Notes under the pieces: generated by a model | Database searches by the model: none | What the model was told of the DNA's origin: nothing | The model's input: the letters and a program-made list of their open reading frames with translations, nothing else | Part shown: positions 16,256 through 26,662 of the stretch, in pieces | How the letters are laid out: the number at the start of each line of letters is the position of its first letter | How positions within the stretch are numbered: position 1 is the stretch's first letter | Program-made: the position numbers and the translations under genes | Assembly: GCF_024753565.1 (NCBI RefSeq) | Contig: NZ_JANTPT010000001.1 | Span: forward strand, 1,445,969 to 1,509,968 | Reading direction: 5' to 3' | DNA length: 64,000 nucleotides | Source of the DNA: Mechercharimyces sp. CAU 1602 | GTDB taxonomy: Bacteria > Bacillota > Bacilli > Thermoactinomycetales > JANTPT01

Positions 16256-17635
16256 TTATGCTTCCCTTTTTTCCAATGCTGGCACGAGACTATGAGCCAA
16301 CTGCCAGATGTCTCCTGCTCCCATCGTCAGCACAAGATCATCTTGTCGTAACATCTCCAGCAAATATGCCTTCGCCTCTTCTTGCGTGTTACAAAATTGG
16401 ACATTTAGCTGTCCACTCTCTTTAACCATTTGTGTTAAACGCTCCGATGTAACGCCTTCGATTGGTTTCTCACCTGCTGGCGAGTAAATACTGGTAATAA
16501 CAACTTCATCCGCATCAGCAAAAGCCTCGCTAAACTCCTGCATCAACAAGTGTGTCCGTGAATAGCGTTGTGGTTGGAACACCGTAACGATCCGCTTGTT
16601 CATCGCCTTTACACCTTCAATTGTGGAACGGATTTCAGTCGGGTGATGAGCATAATCATCTACTACCATGATTCCGTTCACCTCACCGATCACTTGAAAG
16701 CGGCGCTTCGCACCACGAAAATGGGTAAGCGCATCTGCAATTTGTGCAAAAGATAAACCTACTTGTAAACAAGTGATTACTGCGGCTAAAGCATTAGAAA
16801 CATTATGATGACCCGGTACAAACAGATGGATTTCTCCTAGCACCTCCCCACGATACTGGATCTCAAACCGTACTTCCCGCTCCTGCGCACGAATATTGAT
16901 TGCACGGTAATCAGCCTCTGGATGCAGGCCATAGGTAATGACATTTGCATCCACCTCTTCCTTCATCTCGCGTAGATAGGGATCATCAACAGACAAAATA
17001 GCTGAGCCTTCGCTCTGAATTTGGGATAAGAATTGCTTATATGCTTGTTTCAGATTTTTAAAGTCACCATCGTAGTTTTCTAAATGATCCGGTTCGATAT
17101 TGGTCACAATACCTATGTAAGGAAAATACTCCAAGAATGTGCCATCACTTTCATCTGCTTCGGCCACAACATAAGGACTACTCCCTGCCTTAGCATTACC
17201 GTCTAACCCTACCACTTCTCCACCAATAATATAAGTGGGATCAGCCTCACCCAGCTCCATCACTTGGGCAATCATAGAAGAGGTCGTTGTCTTACCATGG
17301 GCACCTGCTACTGCTATTCCCTGTTTATCATTTAACAATAACGCCAACATCTCAGAGCGATGCATCACAGGAATCCCCCATTCACGAGCCGCCATCATCT
17401 CTACATTGTGCTCAGGAATACTGGAGGAATAAACTACCCGGTCTGCTCCCTCCACCCATTTTGCATCATGTTTATAATGTACTGTTGCGCCTCGTGCTGC
17501 CAAACTTTCCGTCAACTTATTTGCAGATAAGTCAGAGCCCGTCACAGGATGACCCATCTCTACCAATACACGGGCGATAGCACTCATGCCATAGCCACCT
17601 ATCCCAATAAAATGAATATGTTCGTTCGCTTTCAT
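16256..17635 (-). CDS. murC: UDP-N-acetylmuramate--L-alanine ligase
   Basis: Adds the first amino acid (L-Ala) to UDP-MurNAc in cytoplasmic peptidoglycan precursor synthesis. Visible are the N-terminal dinucleotide-type motif IGIGGYGMSA, the ATP-binding GAHGKTTTSSM, the EADESDGTF block and DDYAHHPTE. About 459 residues, the usual size. ATG 17635 is used; a GTG three codons upstream, closer to AAGGAAG, is possible. It lies 26 bases after folC on the same strand; in Bacillus murC is at another locus. Confidence 0.95.
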   Translation of the reverse strand: MKANEHIHFIGIGGYGMSAIARVLVEMGHPVTGSDLSANKLTESLAARGATVHYKHDAKWVEGADRVVYSSSIPEHNVEMMAAREWGIPVMHRSEMLALLLNDKQGIAVAGAHGKTTTSSMIAQVMELGEADPTYIIGGEVVGLDGNAKAGSSPYVVAEADESDGTFLEYFPYIGIVTNIEPDHLENYDGDFKNLKQAYKQFLSQIQSEGSAILSVDDPYLREMKEEVDANVITYGLHPEADYRAINIRAQEREVRFEIQYRGEVLGEIHLFVPGHHNVSNALAAVITCLQVGLSFAQIADALTHFRGAKRRFQVIGEVNGIMVVDDYAHHPTEIRSTIEGVKAMNKRIVTVFQPQRYSRTHLLMQEFSEAFADADEVVITSIYSPAGEKPIEGVTSERLTQMVKESGQLNVQFCNTQEEAKAYLLEMLRQDDLVLTMGAGDIWQLAHSLVPALEKREA

Positions 17636-17669
17636 CGGATGCACCCACTTCCTTTATTGATAAATCCTA

Positions 17670-18974
17670 TTACTGTATCATCCTTCTAACTTCCGCTACT
17701 AGGTAGAGCGATCCCGTCACCAAGATCAACTCCTCAGGCGTCCCTGATGTGCGCAACTCTGCCATCCCCTCTTCTGCGTTTCCAGCTACTGTTACCATAA
17801 GCTCGGGTGCCAAAGAAGTTATCTTATCTTTTAAGACTGATGGAGGAAGTGCACGTACATCGTCCACTTGTGTCACGACTACCTTCTCTACAAACGGTAA
17901 TATCGGCTGTAAAATAGCTTCAACCTCTTTCTCTTTCATCATAGCGATCAACATGGCGATGCGTCGATTTGGAAAGTGCTTATGAATCGTATGAGCAAGT
18001 GCACGGGCGCCTGTTTCATTATGAGCACCATCTAAGAGAATAGGCGGTTGCGAAGAAATCACTTCACAGCGCCCTGGCCATGAAGTCTTTTCTAAACCCA
18101 CTCGCACTTCATCCTCCTCCAAGACAGTTGCATAAAATTGGCGTAACACTTCCAACGTCATCAATGCTGTCGCTGCGTTTCTAACCTGATGCTCACCCAA
18201 CAGCGGAATCTTCACTCCAGCAATGGTGCGAAACGGGCTCACAAAATCATACTGATCTCCTTGCCCTGTCATCGTGTACTCTTTATCCCACTGATAGAGT
18301 CGACTCTTTTGCGCTTGCGCTACGTGTGCAATTTCCACCAACGCCTCTTCATCCATTTCACCGATAACAGTAGGTACGCCCCGCTTAATAATCCCCGCTT
18401 TTTCATGGGCGATTTCTGTTAATGATGAGCCTAGGAATTGAGTATGGTCTATACCGATATGAGGAATAACCGACACGAGCGGATACACCACATTCGTCGA
18501 ATCCAGTCGTCCTCCCATACCCGTCTCCCACACGACAAACCAAGGGGAGGCTTCATAAACAAAATAACAAATAGCAATCAACGTCCACCATTCAAACGGT
18601 GAAACGCGCTCACCTGTTTCCTTTTCTAACTGTATAACGTAAGGATAGAGATGGTTCGCCCAGTTAACCAAGGAGGCGTCCGCGATAGGCTCTCCATCCA
18701 CCACGATACGCTCACTCCAGTGTTGAATATAGGGTGAAGTAAATAAACCCACCGGATACCCCGCATGTTGCAATGAACTAGCTATCATCGCTGCTGTGGA
18801 ACCTTTCCCGTTGGTTCCAGCGATATGAATGCATTTTAATCTTCGTTCCGGATGATCCAATTGGGTAAGAACGCTCTGCATTCGTTCCAAGCCCGGTTGT
18901 ATTTTTTTGGCACAATATGAATCCATCCATGTTAAGACCTCATCTGCTGAATGAAATCGTTGCTGTTCACTCAT
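17670..18974 (-). CDS. folC: Folylpolyglutamate synthase / dihydrofolate synthase
   Basis: Adds glutamate to folates (and usually to dihydropteroate). The P-loop GTNGKGSTA (about residues 54-62), FTSPYIQHWSER and the DGAHNETGARAL block near the C-terminal domain are diagnostic; 434 residues. ATG lies 10 bases after GGAGGGA. It lies between valS and murC on the same strand, in the usual Bacillales position. Confidence 0.95.
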   Translation of the reverse strand: MSEQQRFHSADEVLTWMDSYCAKKIQPGLERMQSVLTQLDHPERRLKCIHIAGTNGKGSTAAMIASSLQHAGYPVGLFTSPYIQHWSERIVVDGEPIADASLVNWANHLYPYVIQLEKETGERVSPFEWWTLIAICYFVYEASPWFVVWETGMGGRLDSTNVVYPLVSVIPHIGIDHTQFLGSSLTEIAHEKAGIIKRGVPTVIGEMDEEALVEIAHVAQAQKSRLYQWDKEYTMTGQGDQYDFVSPFRTIAGVKIPLLGEHQVRNAATALMTLEVLRQFYATVLEEDEVRVGLEKTSWPGRCEVISSQPPILLDGAHNETGARALAHTIHKHFPNRRIAMLIAMMKEKEVEAILQPILPFVEKVVVTQVDDVRALPPSVLKDKITSLAPELMVTVAGNAEEGMAELRTSGTPEELILVTGSLYLVAEVRRMIQ

Positions 18975-19055
18975 GATTGATCTATTCCCTCCACTTTATC
19001 TTTAAACACCGTGAGAGATGGCCCCCCTCCAAATCTGAGCGGGCCATCTACAACT

Positions 19056-21716
19056 TTAGTCTTGTAACTCTTGCAGGCGAGCGATTACCTTACTCCGCTT
19101 TTCCGCATATTCTTCCCCTTTTCGTTTCTCTTCCTCCACAACATGAGCAGGTGCTTTGCTGACAAACCCTTTATTGCTCAGTTTCTTTTCTACACGCAAA
19201 ACCTCTTGATCCAACTTCTTCTTCTCAGCCTCCAAACGGGCGATCGTTTGTGAAATATCGATCAGCCCTTCCAGAGGTAAGAATATCTCCGCACCTGTTA
19301 CAACAGCACTCATAGCACGAGCAGGTTGCTCGATCTGTGTCCCGATTTCCAATTTTTTCGTTTGACACAAGCGTTGAATCGCTTCGCGACTGTTTTCAAT
19401 CGTCTCAATCGCACTCTCATCTGCCTTAATTAGAAGATCCACTTTATGACCTGGCTCCACTTCCTCTTCCGCACGAATATTACGTACTGAGCGGATCAAA
19501 TCGATAAGAAGATTCATCTCCCCTTCCGCATCAGAGAAGGAAAATGACTCCCTTGCTGTCGGCCAGCTAGCAATTGTAATGCTTTCCCCTTCTTCTAGCG
19601 GTAAGTGTTGCCATATCTCCTCTGTCACAAATGGCATAAACGGGTGAAGAAGACGGAGCGACTGATCCAATACGTATACGAGCACCGCGCGGGTGCGCTG
19701 TTTGGCCTCTTCATTTTCACCGTAAAGAGGTAACTTGGCGAATTCAATATACCAATCACACACATCGTCCCATACGAAATTGTAAAGAAGGCGACCCACT
19801 TCACCGAAGTCGTAGCGCTCTAAAAGACGTGTCACATCGGCAATCGTTTCGTTTAGGCGGTGTAAGATCCAACGATCCGCCGTCGATAGCTGCTTTATAC
19901 GCTCTGCTGTCAGTTGTAAATCTGCTGGCTGTTGGGACTCTACATGCATAAGAGCAAAGCGGGATGCATTCCAAATCTTATTAGAGAAATTGCGTGCCGC
20001 TTCCACACGCTCCCAGCGGAAGCGTTGATCATTCCCCGGAGTACAGCCAGTCGATAGCATAAAGCGCATCGCATCAACTCCGTACTTTTCAATCACTTCC
20101 AGTGGATCAATTCCGTTCCCCAGTGACTTAGACATTTTCCGGCCCTCAGCGTCGCGAATCAATCCTGTAATCAGCACATCTTGAAAAGGCTTTTGCTCTG
20201 TAAATTCAAGAGAGGTGAAAATCATGCGTGCAACCCAGAAATAGATGATGTCATAGCCAGTTATCAATACGTCTGTTGGGAAATAGCGCTTAAAATCTTC
20301 ACTTTCCGCAGGCCACCCCAGAGTAGAAAATGGCCATAGCGCTGAACTAAACCACGTATCCAATACATCGTTATCCTGCTTGATTTTATCACTTTGACAA
20401 TGCTCACAGGAAGTAGCATCTTCACGCTTCACGGTTACTTCTCCACAGTCCTCACAATACCATGCTGGGATACGGTGCCCCCACCAAAGCTGCCGTGAAA
20501 TACACCAATCACGGATATTTTCAATCCAATGCAAGTAAATCTTCTCAAAGCGATCGGGTACAAACTGAGCACTTTCTCCACTTTTCGTATCTTTTATCGC
20601 TTGTTCCGCTAATGGCTCCATCCGTACAAACCATTGCGTAGACAAATACGGTTCTACAACAGCTCCCGACCGTTCACTATGCCCCACTGAATGCATATGT
20701 TCTTCAATTTCAATTAGTACCCCTGCATCCTGCAGATCTTTTACAATCTGTTTACGACATTGGAATCGATCCAGTCCCTGATATGGACCTGCCTCTTTAT
20801 TCATCACACCGCTCTCATCCATGATTAATACCTGAGGCAATTGATGACGCTGACCAATTTCAAAATCATTTGGATCGTGCGCTGGTGTTATTTTTACCGC
20901 GCCACTTCCAAACTCAGGATCTACATGCTCATCTGCTACAATTGGAATTTCACGTCCAATAATAGGGAGAATCGCTCTTTTTCCGATCAATGACTTATAG
21001 CGCTCATCTTCGGGATGAACGGCAATGCCTGTATCCCCTAGCATCGTCTCTGGGCGAGTCGTCGCCACCCGAATTGAGCCTGATCCATCCTGTAGCGGAT
21101 ACTCTAAATGATAAAGCGCTCCCTGTACGTCTTTATAGATAACCTCAATATCTGAAAGAGCGGTCCGTGCCGCCGGATCCCAGTTAATAATATACTTCCC
21201 GCGATAGATAAACCCTTTTTCGTACAGACGTACAAAAACTTCTCGCACGGCTTTCGATAACCCTTCATCCATCGTAAAGCGTTCTCGCGAATAATCGAGC
21301 GACAAGCCCATCTTTTTCCATTGACTATGAATCACATTTGCATATTTTTCTTTCCATTCCCATACTTGCTCTAAAAATTTCTCCCTTCCTAGATCATGGC
21401 GCGTCAACCCTTCTTCACGCAAACGCTCTTCTACTTTTGTCTGCGTCGCAATCCCAGCATGGTCCGTACCTGGGAGCCATAATGCATCGTACCCTTGCAT
21501 CCGTTTAAAACGAATGAGTAGATCTTGCAATGCGTTATTTAATGCATGACCAATGTGTAAGTTCCCTGTTACATTTGGCGGCGGGATTACAATTGTATAC
21601 GGCTTCTTACTCTGGTCTTGACCAGCGGTAAAAAATCCTTTTTCCATCCAAAAATCGTACCATTTCTCTTCCGCTTTTTTAGGATCATAAGCGGATGGCA
21701 TTTCTGATTTAACCAT
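19056..21716 (-). CDS. valS: Valyl-tRNA synthetase
   Basis: Class I synthetase, 886 residues. The HIGH motif occurs in [13 protein letters not shown], the KMSKS motif in [12 protein letters not shown], with the inserted editing domain ([13 protein letters not shown]) and a C-terminal coiled coil ([22 protein letters not shown]). ATG at 21716 is 9 bases from AAAGGAG. Expression should be controlled by the T-box leader upstream. Confidence 0.97.
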   Translation of the reverse strand: MVKSEMPSAYDPKKAEEKWYDFWMEKGFFTAGQDQSKKPYTIVIPPPNVTGNLHIGHALNNALQDLLIRFKRMQGYDALWLPGTDHAGIATQTKVEERLREEGLTRHDLGREKFLEQVWEWKEKYANVIHSQWKKMGLSLDYSRERFTMDEGLSKAVREVFVRLYEKGFIYRGKYIINWDPAARTALSDIEVIYKDVQGALYHLEYPLQDGSGSIRVATTRPETMLGDTGIAVHPEDERYKSLIGKRAILPIIGREIPIVADEHVDPEFGSGAVKITPAHDPNDFEIGQRHQLPQVLIMDESGVMNKEAGPYQGLDRFQCRKQIVKDLQDAGVLIEIEEHMHSVGHSERSGAVVEPYLSTQWFVRMEPLAEQAIKDTKSGESAQFVPDRFEKIYLHWIENIRDWCISRQLWWGHRIPAWYCEDCGEVTVKREDATSCEHCQSDKIKQDNDVLDTWFSSALWPFSTLGWPAESEDFKRYFPTDVLITGYDIIYFWVARMIFTSLEFTEQKPFQDVLITGLIRDAEGRKMSKSLGNGIDPLEVIEKYGVDAMRFMLSTGCTPGNDQRFRWERVEAARNFSNKIWNASRFALMHVESQQPADLQLTAERIKQLSTADRWILHRLNETIADVTRLLERYDFGEVGRLLYNFVWDDVCDWYIEFAKLPLYGENEEAKQRTRAVLVYVLDQSLRLLHPFMPFVTEEIWQHLPLEEGESITIASWPTARESFSFSDAEGEMNLLIDLIRSVRNIRAEEEVEPGHKVDLLIKADESAIETIENSREAIQRLCQTKKLEIGTQIEQPARAMSAVVTGAEIFLPLEGLIDISQTIARLEAEKKKLDQEVLRVEKKLSNKGFVSKAPAHVVEEEKRKGEEYAEKRSKVIARLQELQD

Positions 21717-21739
21717 AATTTTCATCTCCTTTAGCACAT

Positions 21740-22008
21740 AAAAAAAGCCCTCTCATCCAAAGGACGAAAGAAGCATCTTCGCGGTACCACCTTTGTTCAC
21801 AAACCCACTGTCCCGATTCGTGCCCTTACAACCCTTAACGCGGGCAGACGACCTACCTTACTCCACTGTTCAGGCAGATAGCTCCAGGGCGACCCGTCAT
21901 TGGATTCAACTAAAGCACCTTTCAGCCTATGGGTGCTATTCTCTTTATAGTGAAATACCCAACAACTCTTCCCTCTCACAGCCTCACTGACGCGACCATG
22001 TCATGTTT
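21740..22008 (-). ncRNA. T-box leader of valS
   Basis: The minus strand contains the T-box core AGGTGGTACCGCG (21780-21792), followed by a terminator stem (21747-21753 with 21759-21765, loop GGATG) and a run of T (21740-21746). The roughly 270-base leader begins at the promoter at 22015-22043. T-box leaders read uncharged tRNA and allow readthrough. A GTC triplet at 21891-21893 could be the valine specifier, but I did not fold stem I. Confidence 0.92.
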
Positions 22009-22014
22009 TTCATA

Positions 22015-22043
22015 TTGTACAATGGAAAAGGCAACAGGTCAAA
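22015..22043 (-). promoter_or_regulatory. sigma-A promoter of the valS T-box leader
   Basis: TTGACC, a 17-base spacer and TACAAT on the minus strand, directly upstream of the T-box leader. Confidence 0.8.
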
Positions 22044-22093
22044 TATGAATGCACCCGTCGCCTCTTCTTGTTCGTTCCATACCGTTTTTCTCA

Positions 22094-22252
22094 TCAGTTC
22101 ATTCCAAACGCTTTTTGCACACTTTCATACATCAAAGGCGGGTCAGCTAATACAGCCAATAGTAACGTGGCCCCCAATAATAATAAACTTAATAATAACA
22201 GAAAGAAAAAACCACGATACATGCTTTTCGCCATTGATTTTACTGCACTCAC
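22094..22252 (-). CDS. Small single-span membrane protein, 52 residues
   Basis: A short gene between ysxE and valS. GTG start is 9 bases after AGGAGG. The product begins MSAVKSMAKSMYRG, has one strongly hydrophobic span (about residues 15-38, Leu/Phe-rich) and ends PLMYESVQKAFGMN. I do not recognise the family. The ideal Shine-Dalgarno, the clean topology (basic N-terminus, one span) and the position just after the ysxE terminator support a real gene. It ends about 50 bases before the valS promoter. Confidence 0.65.
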   Translation of the reverse strand: MSAVKSMAKSMYRGFFFLLLLSLLLLGATLLLAVLADPPLMYESVQKAFGMN

Positions 22253-22368
22253 AGGCAAAAACCTCCTGTCGTTTCAAAAAAGTCTCTTCTCTATTTTGCT
22301 CTTTTCTTTTCTGCTTGTCCAGTCTCTATCAAAAAATATGGAATGATCCGGTCATTAATCGCACATAA

Positions 22369-22404
22369 AAAGCTGATGAGGAAGCTGTTCTCCTCATCAG
22401 CTTT
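22369..22404. terminator. Terminator after ysxE
   Basis: A perfect 14-bp stem (22369-22382 with 22391-22404) with an 8-base loop; the minus strand continues with TTTTTA. It ends the spoVID-ysxE transcript. Confidence 0.9.
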
Positions 22405-22425
22405 ATTTCTTACAATGAGGTATGG

Positions 22426-23550
22426 TTACGAATCAGGAGGGCTATGAGGGAAGATGGGAAATTGGACAGGCTCGTCAGCTAGCCCCAGCTCAGTCTCCTG
22501 CAACCCTTCCTGCTCACGACTAAACCGCTTATTCTTTCTTTCTTGTAACTGCACTTTATCTCTTTTCTGCCACAAAGTTTGAATCACTTCTTGAAACCGG
22601 CCCAACTGTGCTATCGCACGATCAAATTCTCCGACCGAATACGATTCGTTTACAGATGATTCATCACCGTAATACGATTTTAACACTTGATAAGGTCGCA
22701 GGGGGTAAGCCAAGTATACTGCTAATAACTTCTCTTCGATCCGTTTTAACGATGATTCTTCTTCATAGTGACTAAGGTAAGTAGAAATATCTTCCCGATC
22801 CGGATCACCAAATTGACGATAAAACGTCGCTATATCACGTACAGGAGTATCAATCACGGCATGGTCAAAATCAATCCAATACCAGCCACTTTCACTGATT
22901 AGGACGTGCTTTGGATGAATACGAGCATGGCATAAGGTGTAACGAGGAGCTTTGCCCCGCTCTGCTTGTAGAAAGCGCTCAACCCCACGAATGGAAAAGT
23001 CAAACGCTTTTTCTAAATAAGATGCTTGCTCTAGAAAAGAATGATCCAATGGCGATGGGATGTCGCGTTTTCTAGCAAAATGAAAATACTCCGCCGTCTT
23101 CTCTTTCCTTTCCTTCCACCTTTCAATAAAGGGTTCATTTAGTTGATTCTTAAACTTAGGGTATCGCTTAACAAGGGGTGCCGATAATTGATGCAACTGA
23201 GCCAGTGATTCAAGCAACGCATCTGTTGATGGTGCAAACAACTCTTGTTCGGCTGACTCTATCCATGGAGTCGCATACCAATTCCCACTTGTTGTCATTA
23301 CATATGCTTCATCCGACTCGGTCTTCACCCATGGAATTACATGCCGATATCCTTTTTCACACGCATGCTGTAGGATATCATATATCATCATTAGTTTTTC
23401 TGCCGGTTGCTTCGTCCACTTTAGCGCATATGTACCCTGGTCTGTTTCCACACGAAAGATTCTATTGATCTGTGTCACTTTATGGGGAGTAAATCCATAC
23501 TGAGTGAAAACTTGTTGTAATTCTTGCCGGCTCATATTTTGTTGCTTCAC
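22426..23550 (-). CDS. ysxE: Spore coat protein YsxE (CotS-like kinase fold)
   Basis: 374 residues of the CotS/YsxE family, phosphotransferase-like proteins found in the spore coat. An N-lobe with the lysine strand (YALKWTK) and a C-lobe with CHARIHPKHVLISESGWYWIDFDHA and DIATFYR are visible; the catalytic loop deviates from the HGDxHxxN consensus. GTG start, 7 bases from GGGAGGA. It lies immediately downstream of spoVID, as in Bacillus. Confidence 0.88.
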   Translation of the reverse strand: MKQQNMSRQELQQVFTQYGFTPHKVTQINRIFRVETDQGTYALKWTKQPAEKLMMIYDILQHACEKGYRHVIPWVKTESDEAYVMTTSGNWYATPWIESAEQELFAPSTDALLESLAQLHQLSAPLVKRYPKFKNQLNEPFIERWKERKEKTAEYFHFARKRDIPSPLDHSFLEQASYLEKAFDFSIRGVERFLQAERGKAPRYTLCHARIHPKHVLISESGWYWIDFDHAVIDTPVRDIATFYRQFGDPDREDISTYLSHYEEESSLKRIEEKLLAVYLAYPLRPYQVLKSYYGDESSVNESYSVGEFDRAIAQLGRFQEVIQTLWQKRDKVQLQERKNKRFSREQEGLQETELGLADEPVQFPIFPHSPPDS

Positions 23551-23654
23551 TATGCTTTCCTCCCTTCGTTATGAAGAGGATAAGGGAACGACCTCTATAC
23601 AGAAAGCGGCCATCCCCGTTACGCTTACTCCTTCTTCAACGGTTATCACCACGG

Positions 23655-24824
23655 TTACGCTTCACGTGGAATATAGACGATCTGTCCTTCTTCCAGCGCA
23701 TGACTATCTAGGCTATTTAGCTTCATAATTCTACTCGAAGCCAAATTGTAACGGTCGGCTATCGTATCCACGGAATCATTTTTTTGAGCAATCACCATGC
23801 GCATACGGACAAAGCTTGGTTCTTCTTCACGAACCAAGCGCCGTGCCCATTCCAATGAAGTCCCACTTGATTTCTCTGCTCTTGTCCCCGCTCTAGCTTC
23901 CGCTGCTACTTCAGTTGTCGTCGAACTGCTTTCTTCTGCCGAAGAATCAGCAGAAACGGAGGATAGGGAAACCTCTTCTATTTCCGGGCGAATTGGATGA
24001 ACATTACTTCTTTCATACTTATTTCCAATTAGTTCCGTTGATGATTCAAATTCCTCTTCTCCATAATCAGCAATATCAGATGGTGTCAGTCTCTGCCGCT
24101 TCTTTTCTAAATGGCTCGCCCGGATTTCCCTTTCCTCTTCTTCCAGGCGTTCTGTATCTTTTTTATCATACTCATGATCTTGTTCAGCTCTAAATTCATA
24201 TGAATCAGGTACATCTCTTTCTTGTGAATCGAGCTGAGATGTTGCCATCATTAACTCCTGTGCTTCCGATCGTGGTAAGTCAGACTCTGCTGACACACTG
24301 TCTGCTTCCTCAGCCTCTTCCGTTTGTGAAGTAGTAAGCTCTTCTCTCCCCTCATCTTCTTGCGCACGCGCTCCTGCAAATGAGGCTTCCGGAGCTTCCT
24401 CCCTTGTCGCTGGAGCCTGATTGCCGTCATCAATTAACCCATCAATAGTGAGCAAAGCCTCAATTTGCAGTTCGAATGGTGATAATACTTGATAATCAAA
24501 TGCCTCCACCTCGGCAGCTAACAATTCTAGATCGGCTTTGTCTGTGGGTAAAGAGATCTCAACCGGGATGACGTAAGCGATCTCTTCTTGCTTCTCTTCA
24601 TTCACCTCCGCTTGCATCTGAGCCGATGTCGCTTGATCATTGCTGCGATAAGCACCATTAAGACGCAAGTAGCCATGAATTTTTAGATGAGTATCTTGTT
24701 CTTCAATCTCGACATCCGGGTAAAGGTCCAGCTCCAGGAGGGTATCCATTCCCGGCTGATGGGGATGAAGTCGCACCTTTTCAGAAATATCGAAACGTAA
24801 CTGTTTATACTCGTTGTCCGCCAC
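23655..24824 (-). CDS. spoVID: Spore coat morphogenesis protein SpoVID
   Basis: SpoVID drives encasement of the forespore by coat proteins. The conserved N-terminal domain begins LRFDISEKVRLHPHQPGMDTL; the centre is long, acidic and of low complexity (Glu/Ser/Ala-rich); a LysM domain ends the protein (VIAQKNDSVDTIADRYNLASS, EGQIVYIPREA), where SafA binding and lipid II contact map in Bacillus. GTG at 24824 follows GAGGAGGGA at good spacing, giving 389 residues (Bacillus has 575). ysxE follows after 104 bases. Confidence 0.92.
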   Translation of the reverse strand: MADNEYKQLRFDISEKVRLHPHQPGMDTLLELDLYPDVEIEEQDTHLKIHGYLRLNGAYRSNDQATSAQMQAEVNEEKQEEIAYVIPVEISLPTDKADLELLAAEVEAFDYQVLSPFELQIEALLTIDGLIDDGNQAPATREEAPEASFAGARAQEDEGREELTTSQTEEAEEADSVSAESDLPRSEAQELMMATSQLDSQERDVPDSYEFRAEQDHEYDKKDTERLEEEEREIRASHLEKKRQRLTPSDIADYGEEEFESSTELIGNKYERSNVHPIRPEIEEVSLSSVSADSSAEESSSTTTEVAAEARAGTRAEKSSGTSLEWARRLVREEEPSFVRMRMVIAQKNDSVDTIADRYNLASSRIMKLNSLDSHALEEGQIVYIPREA

Positions 24825-25063
24825 TGTGCTCCCTCCTCGCATCGAAAATATCATCCGAAAACCTGGGTGGGTATAATGCGAGAGAAACGCCGAACGTCGA
24901 TCCTACGCACTTAACATCACAGATTTTCGACTGTACTGTATCTATATGCGCTCTTTCGACGGATATAACCCTGTCCGAATGGGAGAACTGGCAGACTTAC
25001 AATGTTACACGCGGGAAATGAAAGAGAACGAAATGTTCCTTCTAGCTGGGTTCCATGTGCCAT

Positions 25064-25098
25064 AAAAAAAGGACTCACCCCTTGTTTAAGGTGAATCC
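25064..25098 (-). terminator. Terminator after hemL
   Basis: A 9-bp stem (25071-25079 with 25090-25098, one wobble) is followed by TTTTTTT on the minus strand. Confidence 0.75.
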
Positions 25099-25106
25099 CC
25101 TAATCC

Positions 25107-26396
25107 TTATAATTGTGCTAGTGCAATGCGGTTCGCTTCAATCGTACGATCAATATCTTCAATAGAGTGGGCAGTAGACACAAACATCCCTTCAAATTGA
25201 GACGGCGGGAGCGATATCCCCTGCTCCAACATCAATTTAAAGTAAGCTGCAAATCGTTCACGATCTGCCCCGCTCGCTTGCTCATATGAGATCACTTCAT
25301 CTCCTGTGAAAAAGAGACAAACCATCGAACCCACGCGGTTTATATGATAAGGAATACCTGCTTCCTCAGCGTTTTTCCGCAGACCACTCTCTAAGCGCTG
25401 TGCCCGTTCATCCAGCTGTTCATATACACCTTCTTGTCCCAGTTCAGCCAATGTTGTATATCCAGCTGCCATCGCAAGCGGATTCCCCGATAAAGTTCCT
25501 GCTTGGTATACAGGGCCTTCAGGTGCCATGAGAGACATGATTTCACGTTTCCCTCCATAAGCTCCGACCGGAAGCCCACCCCCGATCACTTTACCAAAGG
25601 TGGTTAGGTCAGGTTGTACGCCATATAAGCCTTGTGCGCAGTGTTTATGTACACGAAAGCCCGTCATTACTTCGTCGAAGATGAGCACGGTTTCATGATG
25701 CGTACACAAGTGACGCACTTCCTCCAAATAACCTGCCTGAGGAGGCACAACCCCCATATTCCCCGCTACAGGTTCCATAATTACCGCAGCGATATCATGC
25801 CCATATTTCTGGAAGGCGAGGCGCAAACTTTCTACATCGTTATACGGCACCGTCAACGTATGCTGCCCTGTGTTTTCAGGGACACCAGGACTATCGGGTA
25901 GACCTAATGTCGCCACACCGGAACCCGCTTTGATAAGCAAGCTATCTGAATGACCGTGATAGCAGCCTTCAAACTTTAATATCTTATTACGCTTCGTGTA
26001 GGCACGAGCCAACCGCAGTGCACTCATCGTCGCCTCTGTACCTGAGTTTACCATCCGCACCACATCGACCGAGTCTACCCGTTCGGTAACCAACTGTGCC
26101 AATCTCGTCTCCATCTCCGTCGGCGCACCAAAACTTGTTCCTTTGGCTGCCATCTCTTGTACAGCTTGTACGACACGTGGATGAGCATGCCCTAAGATTA
26201 GTGGTCCCCAAGATCCTACATAATCAATATATTGGTTCCCATCCACATCAAAGACACGAGACCCTTCACCACGCTCTATGTATACCGGAGTCATTCCCAC
26301 AGATTTAAAAGCTCGGACGGGACTATTCACCCCCCCAGGAATCACTTTGCGCGCTTCCGTAAAATTGCGTGCAGATTGTTCAAATCCTTTATGCAT
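25107..26396 (-). CDS. hemL: Glutamate-1-semialdehyde 2,1-aminomutase
   Basis: PLP enzyme that turns glutamate-1-semialdehyde into 5-aminolevulinate, second step of the C5 haem pathway after Hem[15 protein letters not shown] is the family N-terminal signature; the PLP lysine is in [18 protein letters not shown] (about residue 268). 429 residues. GGGGTGA precedes the ATG. It is separated from hemB by two plus-strand genes, whereas in Bacillus it is the last gene of hemAXCDBL, so it needs its own promoter here. Confidence 0.97.
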   Translation of the reverse strand: MHKGFEQSARNFTEARKVIPGGVNSPVRAFKSVGMTPVYIERGEGSRVFDVDGNQYIDYVGSWGPLILGHAHPRVVQAVQEMAAKGTSFGAPTEMETRLAQLVTERVDSVDVVRMVNSGTEATMSALRLARAYTKRNKILKFEGCYHGHSDSLLIKAGSGVATLGLPDSPGVPENTGQHTLTVPYNDVESLRLAFQKYGHDIAAVIMEPVAGNMGVVPPQAGYLEEVRHLCTHHETVLIFDEVMTGFRVHKHCAQGLYGVQPDLTTFGKVIGGGLPVGAYGGKREIMSLMAPEGPVYQAGTLSGNPLAMAAGYTTLAELGQEGVYEQLDERAQRLESGLRKNAEEAGIPYHINRVGSMVCLFFTGDEVISYEQASGADRERFAAYFKLMLEQGISLPPSQFEGMFVSTAHSIEDIDRTIEANRIALAQL

Positions 26397-26662
26397 CTAA
26401 TTCACCCCTTCGTTCAACCTTCCTTCGTATTGTACCGCAAATCGATAAAAATCGTACACACCCAATGAAGTGACAACTTTGCGGAGAAGTATAGCACCAT
26501 ACTGCATCAGGGACCTATTCTTCCCTCACAACGTTGCCGCATAAGTTTAATCCGTGCTGTCATCCGTTATACCTCCCCCTTGACCTTCTCGCTACGTAAA
26601 CCCTTATCATCGATCATGAAAGCTATTTCAAACTATCTACCAAACAAGAGGGAATGATTCAT

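Noticed and set aside
22003-22368. Plus-strand 121-codon frame upstream of valS
   Set aside because: Covers the valS promoter and the small membrane gene on the other strand; no Shine-Dalgarno.
24946-25065. Plus-strand 39-codon frame MRSFDGYNPVRMGEL... ending before the hemL terminator
   Set aside because: No Shine-Dalgarno and no known similarity; it extends upstream without a start, as chance frames do.
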